DNA of 64,000 nucleotides from Litoribacillus peritrichatus (GTDB taxonomy: Bacteria > Pseudomonadota > Gammaproteobacteria > Pseudomonadales > Litoribrevibacteraceae): assembly GCF_039537985.1 (NCBI RefSeq), contig NZ_BAABBN010000007.1:1178001-1242000 (forward strand), read 5' to 3'. The position numbers and the translations under genes are program-made. The stretch's first letter is position 1. Each line of letters begins with the position of its first letter. Under the pieces are notes generated by a model. The model saw only the letters and a list, made by a program, of their open reading frames with translations. It searched no databases and was not told where the DNA came from. Positions 7,339 through 16,488 of the stretch are shown piece by piece.

Positions 7339-9675
7339 TTAGCTGGCTGCAGTGACATTTAACGTTCGAGTCGCTTCATCAATGTTAATTACGTGTGTAC
7401 GTAAATTAGCAATGAAGTCGGCAGGACGGTCGTACCAAGACTCACTGATGAACTGGGTGCCATCTTGTTCGGTTGGCACGTTATGCATAGTGACCTGGAA
7501 TTGATCGGTCGTAATACTGACAACGGCAACACCATGCTCTCTTAAACTAGCGAAAGCTAAAGTTGATGGAACATCCACGGCATTACTCGCATTTGGTACT
7601 AGAAGATTCAGCTGAGACAGCAATAATGCTAAATCATCGGGATTACCGCCCAGTCCTGAAATCAAACCGGCAGCGGCTTCATCCAAATAAGAACCAAATG
7701 TGCCTGAGGTGACAGAAGACGTGGTGATGTCGAAGGAACCGTTGCCATGATCAGTGACATAGGTTGAATGAATGTCACCGGCAATACTGATCACGTTATT
7801 AGTATTGAACAGTCCGTCGATGAGCCCTTGCTTCGTTTGTGGGAATCCGTCCCAGTGGTCGGCGTTCAAATAGAAGCGGTTCTGGAACAAAGTCGGAATG
7901 ACGCTAAAGTCCAGCAAGTTTTGGTTCGGGTTATCTCCGCTGTCACGTAAATCGAGCAGCAGTGGAGAGAAAGAGACCGAGCTGCCCACCACATTCCAGG
8001 TGCCGGAGTTCACTGCAAGCTGAGTGCCTAACCAGGTATTCTGCGTGTCGCCGTAGGCATTCTGGCTTGCGCCACCGTCCTGAGCCGCACGGAACCCGGC
8101 GTATAAATCGAATAAGTCTTTATTTACAAAGTAACGGGAGCCTAAGTCACTGATGATGCCTTGTTTGCCGAAGTGAACAAAGGCAATCCCTTTTTCAGCT
8201 GCGGTCATGGTTGCATCTGAAATGTAGGCATTGACTGGAACACTGACCCCTGCTGCGGCCGCAGCTGCCAGCACCGAGTTGATGTAAAACGCAGACAAGT
8301 TGCCCGATACAGCTTCTTCAGCCAGTTGGCCATAACTTTTGCCTACGTCTGAGGCGGATAGGCCCCGTGCTTCATACGCGTCTTTAAACTGGGAGTTCAT
8401 GATCAAACGCAGATAGGCTTTGGTGACACTGTAGGCTGCGTTATCAATATTGATGTATGCAAAGGTGTTGGTGTTGAACCCGTTTCCATTAAAGGCTGCC
8501 GTGCCTGTTGCGAAACCATCCGTGATTCCGTTACCGCCTAAGGCCGTATCCAACGTCGCGATGAGTTCGTTTTGGGTCATAGCGACGGCGCCAGGGAAGT
8601 CATTTTCTTTGATCAGGTGATCCGGGCGTTGCGTTCGGAAGTCCGTGAGGAAAAGGCTTAAATTTGCACCAAACTGGAAGTCCCGATAAATACGAGTGTT
8701 CGGGTAAAGTTGATCGTCGGTAATGCTTAACGAGCCACCCGCTGCTAAAGCGGCCTGATCAATGGCGGCTTCATGGTCGATTGGCATGTACTCGAACCAG
8801 GCTTGTTCCGAGTTATGTTTGCGTGCGGTATCTGCTTCGGAAGTGCCTTCGTCGTAGTAAGTGCCGTTATTTTTCCAGCTGTCGTCCGAGAACTCATGGT
8901 CATCCCAGATCGCGATCATAGGAAAGCGTTCATGCAGTTTCTGTAGAACTGAATCTGAACGATATTCTTTATAAAGCTGACGGTAGTTGCTCAGGCTACG
9001 TGCTGCGAAGCCGTCCGATCCCAGGTTAATGGCGCCGTCCAGGTCGGTAAAGGTGATTGCTCTTCCTTCGGAAGACTGGAAGCTGGCACCCGTGGTTTCG
9101 TAGATGTAATCGCCCATATGAACGATAAAGTCGAGGTCTTCTTCCAACAGAGGCAGGAAGGTATTGTAGTAACGGCCGTTGTAATCCTGACAACTAACGT
9201 AGGCAAAGCGTACGTCCGCATTGGTGCCTGCTGCCGGAGCCGTTTTTGTTCTGCCTGTGTTGGTGCGATGAGCCTTGCCGGATTTAATGTAAGTGAAGCG
9301 ATAATAATACGTGGTGGCCGGGTCCAGATTAATCACCCGAATTTTTAAACAGTGATCGTGGTCGGCTTCTGCGGCGAACTCCTCAGCCAGGACTAAAGCC
9401 GAATTCGAAAAAGTTTCATCCGTCGCCACTTCAAGCGCTAACGTAGCGTTGGATGACCCAAGGTCCTTATCGTTCAGGCGGGTCCATAAAATGACACTGT
9501 CTGGTCGAGGGTCACCGGACATCAGTGACTGAGGGAAGTAACCCGACAAGGATGAGCTGGACGAATTTGAGTCGTTGTCTGAGCAACCTGCCAGCCCGAA
9601 CAGGGGAACCGCTGCAGCACTGGCCATGGCCGTTTTAATAAATCCTCTGCGAGAAACTCGGCTTTTAGATACCAT
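7339..9675 (-). CDS. PhoD-like alkaline phosphatase/phosphodiesterase, Tat-exported
   Basis: A 778-residue PhoD-family metallophosphatase. The N-terminus has a twin-arginine motif (SRRGFIK) and a lipobox-like LAGC, so it is probably Tat-exported and perhaps lipidated. A PhoD N-terminal beta domain is followed by the catalytic core with CQDY, MGDYIYE, WDDHEFSDD and GDIHS, which carry the iron/calcium ligands. The family releases phosphate from phosphomonoesters and diesters in the periplasm. At 778 residues it is longer than Bacillus PhoD, owing to insertions of about 200 residues in the middle. The ATG at 9675 is preferred over a GTG at 9684 because an AGGTAGG site lies just upstream. Confidence 0.85.
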   Translation of the reverse strand: MVSKSRVSRRGFIKTAMASAAAVPLFGLAGCSDNDSNSSSSSLSGYFPQSLMSGDPRPDSVILWTRLNDKDLGSSNATLALEVATDETFSNSALVLAEEFAAEADHDHCLKIRVINLDPATTYYYRFTYIKSGKAHRTNTGRTKTAPAAGTNADVRFAYVSCQDYNGRYYNTFLPLLEEDLDFIVHMGDYIYETTGASFQSSEGRAITFTDLDGAINLGSDGFAARSLSNYRQLYKEYRSDSVLQKLHERFPMIAIWDDHEFSDDSWKNNGTYYDEGTSEADTARKHNSEQAWFEYMPIDHEAAIDQAALAAGGSLSITDDQLYPNTRIYRDFQFGANLSLFLTDFRTQRPDHLIKENDFPGAVAMTQNELIATLDTALGGNGITDGFATGTAAFNGNGFNTNTFAYINIDNAAYSVTKAYLRLIMNSQFKDAYEARGLSASDVGKSYGQLAEEAVSGNLSAFYINSVLAAAAAAGVSVPVNAYISDATMTAAEKGIAFVHFGKQGIISDLGSRYFVNKDLFDLYAGFRAAQDGGASQNAYGDTQNTWLGTQLAVNSGTWNVVGSSVSFSPLLLDLRDSGDNPNQNLLDFSVIPTLFQNRFYLNADHWDGFPQTKQGLIDGLFNTNNVISIAGDIHSTYVTDHGNGSFDITTSSVTSGTFGSYLDEAAAGLISGLGGNPDDLALLLSQLNLLVPNASNAVDVPSTLAFASLREHGVAVVSITTDQFQVTMHNVPTEQDGTQFISESWYDRPADFIANLRTHVINIDEATRTLNVTAAS

Positions 9676-10286
9676 TTTATACACCTACCTAAGCTATTTT
9701 TTTGTTAAGACTGCGCGAGTTATGCGTGAAAACAATGGATGATTTTGAGTGTTCCTGCTTTCGACGCTTCCCTGGTCGTCACATGAGCCTCTGCGCAAAC
9801 ACTTCTTTTATTTTGAATTAGTATTCAACAAAACAAAGATGACGCCAAGATGACAAATTGAGCCAAAAGTAGGACTTTTTTCTTATGTATCGTGTTTTGG
9901 CGTATGTGGAACGAGGCACTTAGGTGGAGGTGGGCAAATGAGCAATGTGTTAAGGCACTTCGGCAGTGAAAATGTGTTGTGTGAAAATACACGCCTGAAA
10001 GTAAGTTACAAATAGAAAAGGAACGAAACAAAACTTCTGATAAAGGTGCTGTTTTTTGCCCTTAATTTAAAGGTTATTGCATGGGGTTGGCTTAATATGT
10101 GAGTTCTGCTGCGATGGATTGGGTCGGTTGACTTGGTTTATTGGCTGACGCCGGGCGCTGTGTCATGGTTTTGTTTTATATTTATAACGAAATGTGCATG
10201 AAACAGACACATAACCCGAATAGCATTCTCTCCGGTTTGACAGATCGATATGAATATTATCAATAACTGCAAGGGTTGGAGTTCTT
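9676..10286. other. Divergent intergenic region, phoD-like and GDPD genes
   Basis: About 600 bases with no convincing coding frame. It holds the Pho-box-like repeat at 9839-9856 (listed separately). Upstream of the GDPD gene a TTGACA word is seen near 10236 but without a well-spaced -10. Nothing else recognisable. Confidence 0.6.
9839..9856 (-). promoter_or_regulatory. Candidate Pho box upstream of phoD-like gene
   Basis: Read on the minus strand, TTGTCAT, four bases, then GCGTCAT form two direct repeats with an 11-base period, matching the CTGTCAT-N4-CTGTCAT PhoB pattern at 6/7 and 5/7. It faces the phosphatase gene about 165 bases upstream of its start. The role fits phosphate starvation control; the distance implies a long leader. 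Confidence 0.45.
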
Positions 10287-11615
10287 ATGCGTTTATCCGG
10301 TTTCTTTACTGCGCTGCTTATGGCAGTCACTGTTGTTTTATCTCAAAATTCATTGGCTGAAGTGGCGCGTGATTTACCCGAAAAGCAGGCGGCGTTTGGT
10401 CTGTATGATTCTCAGAGGTCAGATTTAAGAAAAAAACTGGAGTCGTTTCGAAAAAAATACGCCCGAGTGCATTTGGGGCCTCGTCCGTTTTACTTGGTGA
10501 ATGAAATGGACGAAAGTCCATTGAAGGATAAGCTTAAGCGTTGTGAGAACCGTCGGTTTACATCGTCTAAATTTTCGATTGGGCATCGTGGTGCGCCTAT
10601 GCAGTTTCCGGAGCATACCAAGGAATCTTACGAAGCTGCCGCTCGTATGGGCGCAGGTATTGTGGAGTGTGATGTAACCTTTACTAAAGATGAAGCGCTT
10701 GTGTGCCGTCATTCCCAGTGTGACTTACACACGACTACCAATATTCTGGAAACACCGCTGGCGCAACAATGCACCGTCCCTCCGGAGTTCGATGCTCAAG
10801 GAAAACTGGTGAATGCGGCCGATATTAAGTGCTGTACGTCGAATATTACCGTGGCTGAGTTCAAAACCCTGGAAGGTAAAATGGATGCGGCGAACACCAA
10901 CGCAACCAGTATCGCAGAATATATGAATGCCACGCCCAATTGGCGTACCGATGTTTATGCGGCTAGAGGAACCTTGTTAACACACGCAGAAAGCATTGAA
11001 TTGCTTGATGCTCTGGGTGTGGATTTCACGCCTGAACTAAAGGCTCCTCAAGTAGAAATGCCGTATCAGGGCGATTTCAGCCAAGAGGCTTATGCCCAAA
11101 AAATGCTGGATGAGTACAAGCAGGCAGGCATTCACTCTAAGCGCGTTTGGCCGCAATCGTTCAACTATGAAGACATTGTTTATTGGATTAACCATGATCC
11201 GAGATTTGGTCGTCAGGCGGTTTATCTGGATGGAACGTATAACCTGGATGTCACTTTGGCAGAGATGGAAACTTGGGTAGCCGATGGGGTGAAAGTCATT
11301 GCACCACCGATGTGGGTGTTACTGGACGTGAATGCCAACGGTGAAATTGTTCCCTCACAATACGCGCTCAATGCTAAAGAAGCCGGGCTTAAAATCATTA
11401 CCTGGACGCTGGAACGCTCCGGTTTGTTGAAAGATAACGGCGGCTGGTATTACCAAACGGTGAATGGGGACACAGGCAATACTGATGTCATTGATAACGA
11501 AGGCGATGTTTTTGAAGTGCTGGATGTATTGGCACAAGAGGTTGGCATTATAGGTATGTTTTCTGATTGGCCTGCCACAACGACCTATTATGCAAACTGC
11601 ATGAGATTACGATAA
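10287..11615 (+). CDS. Periplasmic glycerophosphodiester phosphodiesterase (GlpQ-like)
   Basis: A 442-residue protein with a signal peptide (hydrophobic segment residues 5-24, cleavage after LAE). The GDPD domain begins near residue 95 with HRGAPMQFPEHT, followed by ECDVTFTKD, the His-Arg and Glu-Asp catalytic and calcium-binding residues, and a second HSQCDLH metal region. Such enzymes split glycerophosphodiesters to glycerol-3-phosphate and an alcohol. Several Cys pairs suggest disulphides, in line with export. The GTTGGAG site precedes the ATG. Together with the divergent phosphatase it suggests phosphate scavenging from organic sources. A rho-independent terminator follows. Confidence 0.85.
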   Translation: MRLSGFFTALLMAVTVVLSQNSLAEVARDLPEKQAAFGLYDSQRSDLRKKLESFRKKYARVHLGPRPFYLVNEMDESPLKDKLKRCENRRFTSSKFSIGHRGAPMQFPEHTKESYEAAARMGAGIVECDVTFTKDEALVCRHSQCDLHTTTNILETPLAQQCTVPPEFDAQGKLVNAADIKCCTSNITVAEFKTLEGKMDAANTNATSIAEYMNATPNWRTDVYAARGTLLTHAESIELLDALGVDFTPELKAPQVEMPYQGDFSQEAYAQKMLDEYKQAGIHSKRVWPQSFNYEDIVYWINHDPRFGRQAVYLDGTYNLDVTLAEMETWVADGVKVIAPPMWVLLDVNANGEIVPSQYALNAKEAGLKIITWTLERSGLLKDNGGWYYQTVNGDTGNTDVIDNEGDVFEVLDVLAQEVGIIGMFSDWPATTTYYANCMRLR

Positions 11616-11633
11616 TTTTTTCCGTATTATCAG

Positions 11634-11657
11634 GGAGTCCATCAGGGCTCCTTTTTT
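11634..11657 (+). terminator. Rho-independent terminator of GDPD gene
   Basis: GGAGTCC/GGGCTCC seven-base-pair stem with ATCA loop, followed by six T (11652-11657). Confidence 0.85.
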
Positions 11658-11790
11658 GATTTATCCCTTTCAAACAATCAGATTCTGGCAATGGTTGTTA
11701 GTGGTGATTTTTAGCAATGACCATCGCGATTAATTTGAAATTAGCCACTCCCAGTGCCTAAAAGTTTGCTATGTTTATACGCAGTGACGG

Positions 11791-11884
11791 ATGGCACCAA
11801 AGAGAGAGTTAGGTGTTGGGGGAGAGTATCCCAAAACCTGGCTTAAAAAGACGGCACCTATCGGGCAACTTTGCGACCAGCCAT
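11791..11884 (+). other. Possible structured RNA, unclassified
   Basis: In the 547-base gap after the terminator (11658-12204) a compact block can close on itself: ATGGC (11791-11795) with GCCAT (11880-11884) as outer stem, CACC (11795-11798) with GGTG (11812-11815), GGG (11818-11820) with CCC (11830-11832), and GCAA/TTGC in the right part, leaving purine-rich joining segments. It resembles a riboswitch or small RNA in layout, but I could not match it to a known class. It is about 320 bases before the small gene at 12205. The remainder of the gap shows nothing recognisable. Confidence 0.3.
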
Positions 11885-12204
11885 TTGAATTTTCAGTACA
11901 ATACACTTGTCTACGACCATGTTTCGTTTTGAATTTATGGTGCTTAGCTGTGTCTTAGATGAAGGTTTATTCGTGTACTCACTTACTGATTATATCTACG
12001 CTGGTGGCATGAGAAATTAATAACAAAGTCTGTGTTTATTTGGGGCATCATTTTTTTGAACTCAAATACAGGCAGTGGATCAAAAAAATCAATTAAATCG
12101 CTATCGCTTGCAGGTTATTTCCTATTGAATTGATGGTTGAATGTGGCTGTTGCTGATTTGTTAAAGCAATTAGTATTAATTTTTGAATGAAAGAAGAATA
12201 GGTT

Positions 12205-12408
12205 ATGAAATACCCGGATGCTTACAAATTCATAATCGAAACCACTCATGGCTATAGTTCAGCCAAGGGCGGTTGGGGGTTTTCTTGTCGTAAGGATACG
12301 CTGGAAGACGCTATTCGTTTTGTGGATAAAATGGGTGATCAATACCGAGTGTTTGATAACCGGCATCAAAAAGTGGTTTACCCCAAAATTCATGAAGACG
12401 TGGTTTAA
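12205..12408 (+). CDS. Small hypothetical protein, 67 aa
   Basis: A 67-residue reading frame starting MKYPDAYKF. It is polar and aromatic-rich, with no signal peptide, membrane helix or cysteine pair; it ends in acidic residues. The composition and even codon pattern look like a genuine compact beta-alpha protein, but I do not recognise the family. The ATG follows a weak AATAGG site by two bases. It stands alone, downstream of the possibly structured RNA block and upstream of a weak hairpin. Confidence 0.5.
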   Translation: MKYPDAYKFIIETTHGYSSAKGGWGFSCRKDTLEDAIRFVDKMGDQYRVFDNRHQKVVYPKIHEDVV

Positions 12409-12786
12409 TCAAGGAAGCCAAGAAGCTGAGCTTCATACTGACTAGCCCTCTACTTTCGTTGTAGTCCGTTTATTCATTGTTCATCCTTTCTTTCTGGAAG
12501 AGATTATTGTCTCTTCTTTATCGAATGCACTTTCCCCTGAAAACCCATCAAAACCCTTACTGGGTCGATTCGTAACGCTTTTGTTGTGACTGGAATTAGT
12601 AAGTATCTGACCTATTTAGGCGGTCATACTTCACATTTGACGTAATAAATCATGCATTAATCTTATTGTCACTTGTTATTCATCATTGGGTACGTAAACT
12701 GCATTCTGTTACCAGGTGTTACTTTTTGTAATATTTTATCTTATCTCGTTACTTAATGAGAACTTTGGCCTTTACAGGACGTAAAT
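12409..12786. other. Intergenic region with weak hairpin
   Basis: No coding frame of note. A seven-base-pair GAAGAGA/TCTCTTC stem with a six-base loop (12497-12516) followed by TTT may be a weak terminator for the small gene. The rest is AT-rich and probably contains the promoter of the HAF-repeat gene. Confidence 0.4.
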
Positions 12787-14127
12787 ATGAATCCCAAAAT
12801 AAACTACCCCGTTACTTTGTCGAAAAACCTGATTCAGACATCTCTGTGTGCGGGCTTGTTGTCCCTTTCATTTCATGGCTTTGCTCAAACCGCTGAGTTT
12901 TTGGTGATTGATGGTTTAATTACCGATGATATTCCGTTCAGTGAGGCTAATGGTGTGTCCGATGATGGTTCGACCGTGGTAGGCATGAGTGCCACTAACG
13001 AAGGAACGATCAGTGCTTTCCGTTGGAAGAATGGTCAAGCCATTGATTTGGGTGCGCTACCCTCCGTAGGGCCAAACAGCAGTGGTCAGGGCATTTCCGG
13101 TGATGGCGAAGTTTTGGTAGGGCGCGGTCGTACTGTTAATGAAGAAGGCACTCCTATCAACGCAGGTTGGATGTGGGCGGAGAACAGTGGGATGCTGGAT
13201 TTGGGCCGACCTGCGACATTTGCCAGTGATGCATCTTATGACGGGAATGTGATTGTAGGTAAGGCATCGAGCGATAACTCGGATGCTTTCCGTTGGACGC
13301 CTGGAACAGGGGTTCAACTTTTACCTGTCTTGCGCTCGGTGGAACCAAACAGTACCAACGCAGCAAATGCGGTGTCTGGCGATGGTTCTGTGATTGTTGG
13401 CAAAAGCGGTAGTTATGCCGTTCGCTGGACGTTAGAGAACGATACTTTCAGCTTGGGGGATTTCAAGGGTGAAGCTTTTGATGTTACCTCTGACGGCTCT
13501 GTTATTGTTGGTAGTGGTAGTTTTAATGGTTCAGATGAAGCATTTTTAAATGAAGCGTTTCGCTGGACAGAGCAGACAGGTGCGGTGGCGTTGGGGTTGC
13601 TTCCAGGTCACTCCGGGTATAGTCGTGCAAAAGCCATATCCGCTGATGGCAGCGTGATTGTGGGAACCAGTGCCGACTCACAATTAAATGAAATTAAGGC
13701 GTTCATTTGGGATGCTGAGAATGGAATGCGTGATCTCCAGCAAGTTCTGGAAACGGACTTTAACCTTGATTTGGGTGGTCTGACGTTGACGTCTGCGAAC
13801 GGAGTGTCGGCAGATGGCAAAATCATTGTTGGTCGCGCGGTAGACGCTAACGACCGTCCGCGTGGTTGGTGGGTCAATCTTGATCAGGAGGGGGTTCAGC
13901 CTCCTAGTTTGTCGTTAACAGTGGAAGTGAAGCGCTTTTTGTTCTTCTTCAGTTATACAAAAATTAGCTGGAGCGGTGCCACGGATAACGTTGAAGTTCT
14001 GAAAGATGGCAAGGTGATTCGAAGTGGTGGCCAGTCGGGTGAATTTACGCAGTCCGGGAAAGGCAGTACTTATCAGGTTTGTCAGGTAAACTCTGATTAT
14101 TGTAGTGATTCGATGGTCGCTCGTTAA
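12787..14127 (+). CDS. Secreted HAF-repeat protein
   Basis: A 446-residue protein with a signal peptide (hydrophobic residues 15-33, cleavage near FAQ-TAE). About seven repeats of roughly 50 residues carry the pattern VSGDGSVIVG followed by AFRW and LG, typical of the extracellular HAF repeat family and predicted to form beta-propeller blades. The last 75 residues are a separate beta-rich domain with two Cys near the end. The molecular role of the family is not established; surface or secreted proteins of marine bacteria often carry it. Single gene with its own terminator. Confidence 0.75.
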   Translation: MNPKINYPVTLSKNLIQTSLCAGLLSLSFHGFAQTAEFLVIDGLITDDIPFSEANGVSDDGSTVVGMSATNEGTISAFRWKNGQAIDLGALPSVGPNSSGQGISGDGEVLVGRGRTVNEEGTPINAGWMWAENSGMLDLGRPATFASDASYDGNVIVGKASSDNSDAFRWTPGTGVQLLPVLRSVEPNSTNAANAVSGDGSVIVGKSGSYAVRWTLENDTFSLGDFKGEAFDVTSDGSVIVGSGSFNGSDEAFLNEAFRWTEQTGAVALGLLPGHSGYSRAKAISADGSVIVGTSADSQLNEIKAFIWDAENGMRDLQQVLETDFNLDLGGLTLTSANGVSADGKIIVGRAVDANDRPRGWWVNLDQEGVQPPSLSLTVEVKRFLFFFSYTKISWSGATDNVEVLKDGKVIRSGGQSGEFTQSGKGSTYQVCQVNSDYCSDSMVAR

Positions 14128-14154
14128 ACTAAGAGTCAGTGCTTGATCAATGAA

Positions 14155-14180
14155 CCCGAAGCTTGTCTTCGGGTTTTTTT
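14155..14180 (+). terminator. Rho-independent terminator after HAF-repeat gene
   Basis: CCCGAAG/CTTCGGG seven-base-pair stem (14155-14161, 14167-14173), five-base loop, then seven T. Confidence 0.9.
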
Positions 14181-14264
14181 ATTGCCTTGTTATTGCCTTA
14201 TTATTGGGGGCTTGATTGAATCTTGTCAGGCTGACTTAAAGACAAACAGTGCAGGGGGGCTTGT

Positions 14265-14882
14265 GTGAATCAACTGGAATATTTAAAGCATCAGTGGAAT
14301 CAGCTGTTGGCTGACTACCATCTCGAAAAGGCTTTAACTGACGTATATTTTGAGGAGCTGGTGGCCGCTTATACAGAAACGCACCGGTATTACCACACGC
14401 TGAGCCATCTTGAAGCGCTGTTTCAATCACTCACGGAAATAGATTGTGACGACCAAAGCATTCTTTGGAGTGTTTGGTATCACGACATTATTTACAAGCC
14501 GGGTCGATCAGACAACGAATTGAAAAGTGCCGAGCTGGCCCGTTTACGGATGCAGGCGCTGGAGTTGGACTCCAGGATGGTGAATGATGTGTACGATTTC
14601 ATTATTGCGACCAAGCACCATCAGACTCAAGACCCAAAGTGTCAGTTATTTTTAGATGCGGATATGGCGATTTTAGGTGCTGAGCTAACGGCTTACAAAA
14701 CTTACGTTGAACAGGTTGCGATGGAATTTAAACGTATTCCGGGCTTTTTGTACAAACGGGGCAGAAAGAAGTTTTTAAAGACGGTTTTAAGTTCAGAGAA
14801 GGTTTTTAAATCCCCTGTGTTTTATTCAAGGTATGAACAGCAGGCGAGAGCCAATATGCAGTGGGAGCTGGATGGCCTGTAG
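14265..14882 (+). CDS. HD-domain predicted metal-dependent hydrolase (COG4339)
   Basis: A 205-residue all-helical protein with HD-superfamily metal residues: His in YHTLSHLE, the WYHDIIY signature (His-Asp), His in ATKHHQT and Asp in LDADMAIL. The family is widespread and uncharacterised; a phosphohydrolase acting on nucleotides is likely by fold. The start is GTG at 14265, chosen because an AGGGGGG ribosome site lies just upstream and no ATG is better placed. It converges on nadV across a strong bidirectional terminator. Confidence 0.75.
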   Translation: MNQLEYLKHQWNQLLADYHLEKALTDVYFEELVAAYTETHRYYHTLSHLEALFQSLTEIDCDDQSILWSVWYHDIIYKPGRSDNELKSAELARLRMQALELDSRMVNDVYDFIIATKHHQTQDPKCQLFLDADMAILGAELTAYKTYVEQVAMEFKRIPGFLYKRGRKKFLKTVLSSEKVFKSPVFYSRYEQQARANMQWELDGL

Positions 14883-14925
14883 CAGCCTGCGAGTGACGTA
14901 CCTAAAGCGCTTGGCTTAAACTCAA

Positions 14926-14949
14926 AAAGGGCCAAAACGTTGGCCCTTT
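14926..14949. terminator. Bidirectional terminator
   Basis: A ten-base-pair perfect stem (AAAGGGCCAA with TTGGCCCTTT) with a four-base AACG loop and A/T-rich flanks, between the convergent HD-domain gene and nadV. Confidence 0.85.
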
Positions 14950-15001
14950 GCAGTGTTGAACTGTAGTAGTGTTGAGCAATGATGGGTTTGTGACGCCCGG
15001 T

Positions 15002-16390
15002 TTATCGCTTGGCGTTTTCTCTGACCTCATCAAAAGTATAGCTTTGGATTAATTCGCCATTTCGAAATACCGTTTTCAGCACATTTTCTCGTTGGCCCAG
15101 GTTTTGTTCCCGAATGGTTTTATAGCCAAGCTGCTCATCTTTCACGACCGCCAGTAAGCCTTTCTTTGAACGTTTGCCTTGATCGGTGATTGGGTCTTTA
15201 AAGACGTCCCGCCATAAGCCGTTCACCTTTGCGGCACTTGCCTTCATAGCGAAGTTCATGGTGTCGCGATCTACTCGCTGAAGCAGTGCGCCGCCCATTC
15301 CAAAGGCAATGTTGTCGGCGCTTTGTTTGCGTGCCTTCATGGTTTCCAGAATAGCTTCGATGGTTTTTTCTTCAACCCCATCCCCTTGAATCACACGAAG
15401 GTAAGGCGGTAATACCTGATAACCTTTGTCGTTGATGTCGTAACCAAACTTTCGCATTAAGCGTTCGATGGTTTCTGTGACGACTGAGATGGGGTCTCCG
15501 CTGTCTGGTCTGATGACCAAAGTTCCACCGTTGGTTTCCACTTCCGTTTTCAGTTCATCGCCCCAAATGTTATCGATGGCGTTCCATAGGTCGTATGAAT
15601 CACTGACGACGGCGACGATTTTATCTTTGCCGCCAAATTGTTTTAGCATGTTGGCGTAGGCGGCGGACTCATTGTCTTTGCCCCAGCTGGTCATGGTGCT
15701 GTGCTCGGCGGCAGGTATAGAGAAGCCTGGCATGTCGGCATCGTAATAACGTCTTGCTGCTAAAACGCCACTGATGGTATCCGTACCCATGAAGTTCACC
15801 AAGTGTGCTGCGCCGCCAATGGCTGCGGACTCTTCGGTGGTGGCGCCACGAGCTCCGAAATCGTGTAATTTAAAGTCGATTCCTTCGGTGCTGTCGGCGG
15901 TCTCTTCTAAATACTTCATGATGACTTTGCGGCAATTATAGGAAACCGTAGCAACGGTCGTCGGGTACCAAATCGCTCGCAATAATGCGGTTTCAAGGTA
16001 GCTGGTCAACCAGGCGCATTTAGGGTCGGTATTGGTGACTTGCACCATTGCATTGCGGATGGGGATCACCATGCCTTCCGGCACTGCCTGAATTTCAACG
16101 GGCAGATAGCCATTGTATTGTTCAACAATGTAGCGCCATCCGGCTTCGTTGAAAGGCACACCGTGGGCCTCCATGATGAATTTGGCTTCATCAATGTCGT
16201 CGCTGGTAATGGGTTGGCTTAGGTATTCTTTGATAAACATCTGCAAACCAAAAAATACAGCTTTATCAAAACGCCCGCTTCGGGCTTCTATATAGCTGGA
16301 GACCTGAGTGGTGCCTTCCGGGTATTGTAAATAGTGGGATGCTTTATAACTGTCAGCATTTAAAATGATGTTGTTGGTATAACTTGTCAT
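15002..16390 (-). CDS. nadV: Nicotinamide phosphoribosyltransferase
   Basis: A 462-residue NAMPT-type enzyme that makes NMN from nicotinamide and PRPP. Recognisable are the substrate-binding motifs around YKASHY near the N-terminus, FGARGATTEE, SDSYDLWNAI and VIRPDSGDP, and the length fits bacterial NadV and human NAMPT. The ATG at 16390 is selected because GGAGG lies ten bases upstream; an in-frame upstream start lacks a site. It follows nadM on the same strand with a 98-base gap, so nicotinamide to NMN to NAD is encoded as a unit. This two-step route bypasses nicotinamidase. Transcription should end at the bidirectional hairpin at 14926. Confidence 0.95.
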   Translation of the reverse strand: MTSYTNNIILNADSYKASHYLQYPEGTTQVSSYIEARSGRFDKAVFFGLQMFIKEYLSQPITSDDIDEAKFIMEAHGVPFNEAGWRYIVEQYNGYLPVEIQAVPEGMVIPIRNAMVQVTNTDPKCAWLTSYLETALLRAIWYPTTVATVSYNCRKVIMKYLEETADSTEGIDFKLHDFGARGATTEESAAIGGAAHLVNFMGTDTISGVLAARRYYDADMPGFSIPAAEHSTMTSWGKDNESAAYANMLKQFGGKDKIVAVVSDSYDLWNAIDNIWGDELKTEVETNGGTLVIRPDSGDPISVVTETIERLMRKFGYDINDKGYQVLPPYLRVIQGDGVEEKTIEAILETMKARKQSADNIAFGMGGALLQRVDRDTMNFAMKASAAKVNGLWRDVFKDPITDQGKRSKKGLLAVVKDEQLGYKTIREQNLGQRENVLKTVFRNGELIQSYTFDEVRENAKR

Positions 16391-16488
16391 GATGGAAATC
16401 CTCCAATCAATGGTTTGAATCAAAGCAAGTCTTTCTCGCTTTGTGTTTTGTCTTCTTTCTTTCGTGGTTGGCCTGCGGTTAGACCCGC

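Noticed and set aside
11791..11884. Cyclic-di-GMP-I, cobalamin or TPP riboswitch
   Set aside because: The diagnostic conserved boxes of those classes could not be aligned.
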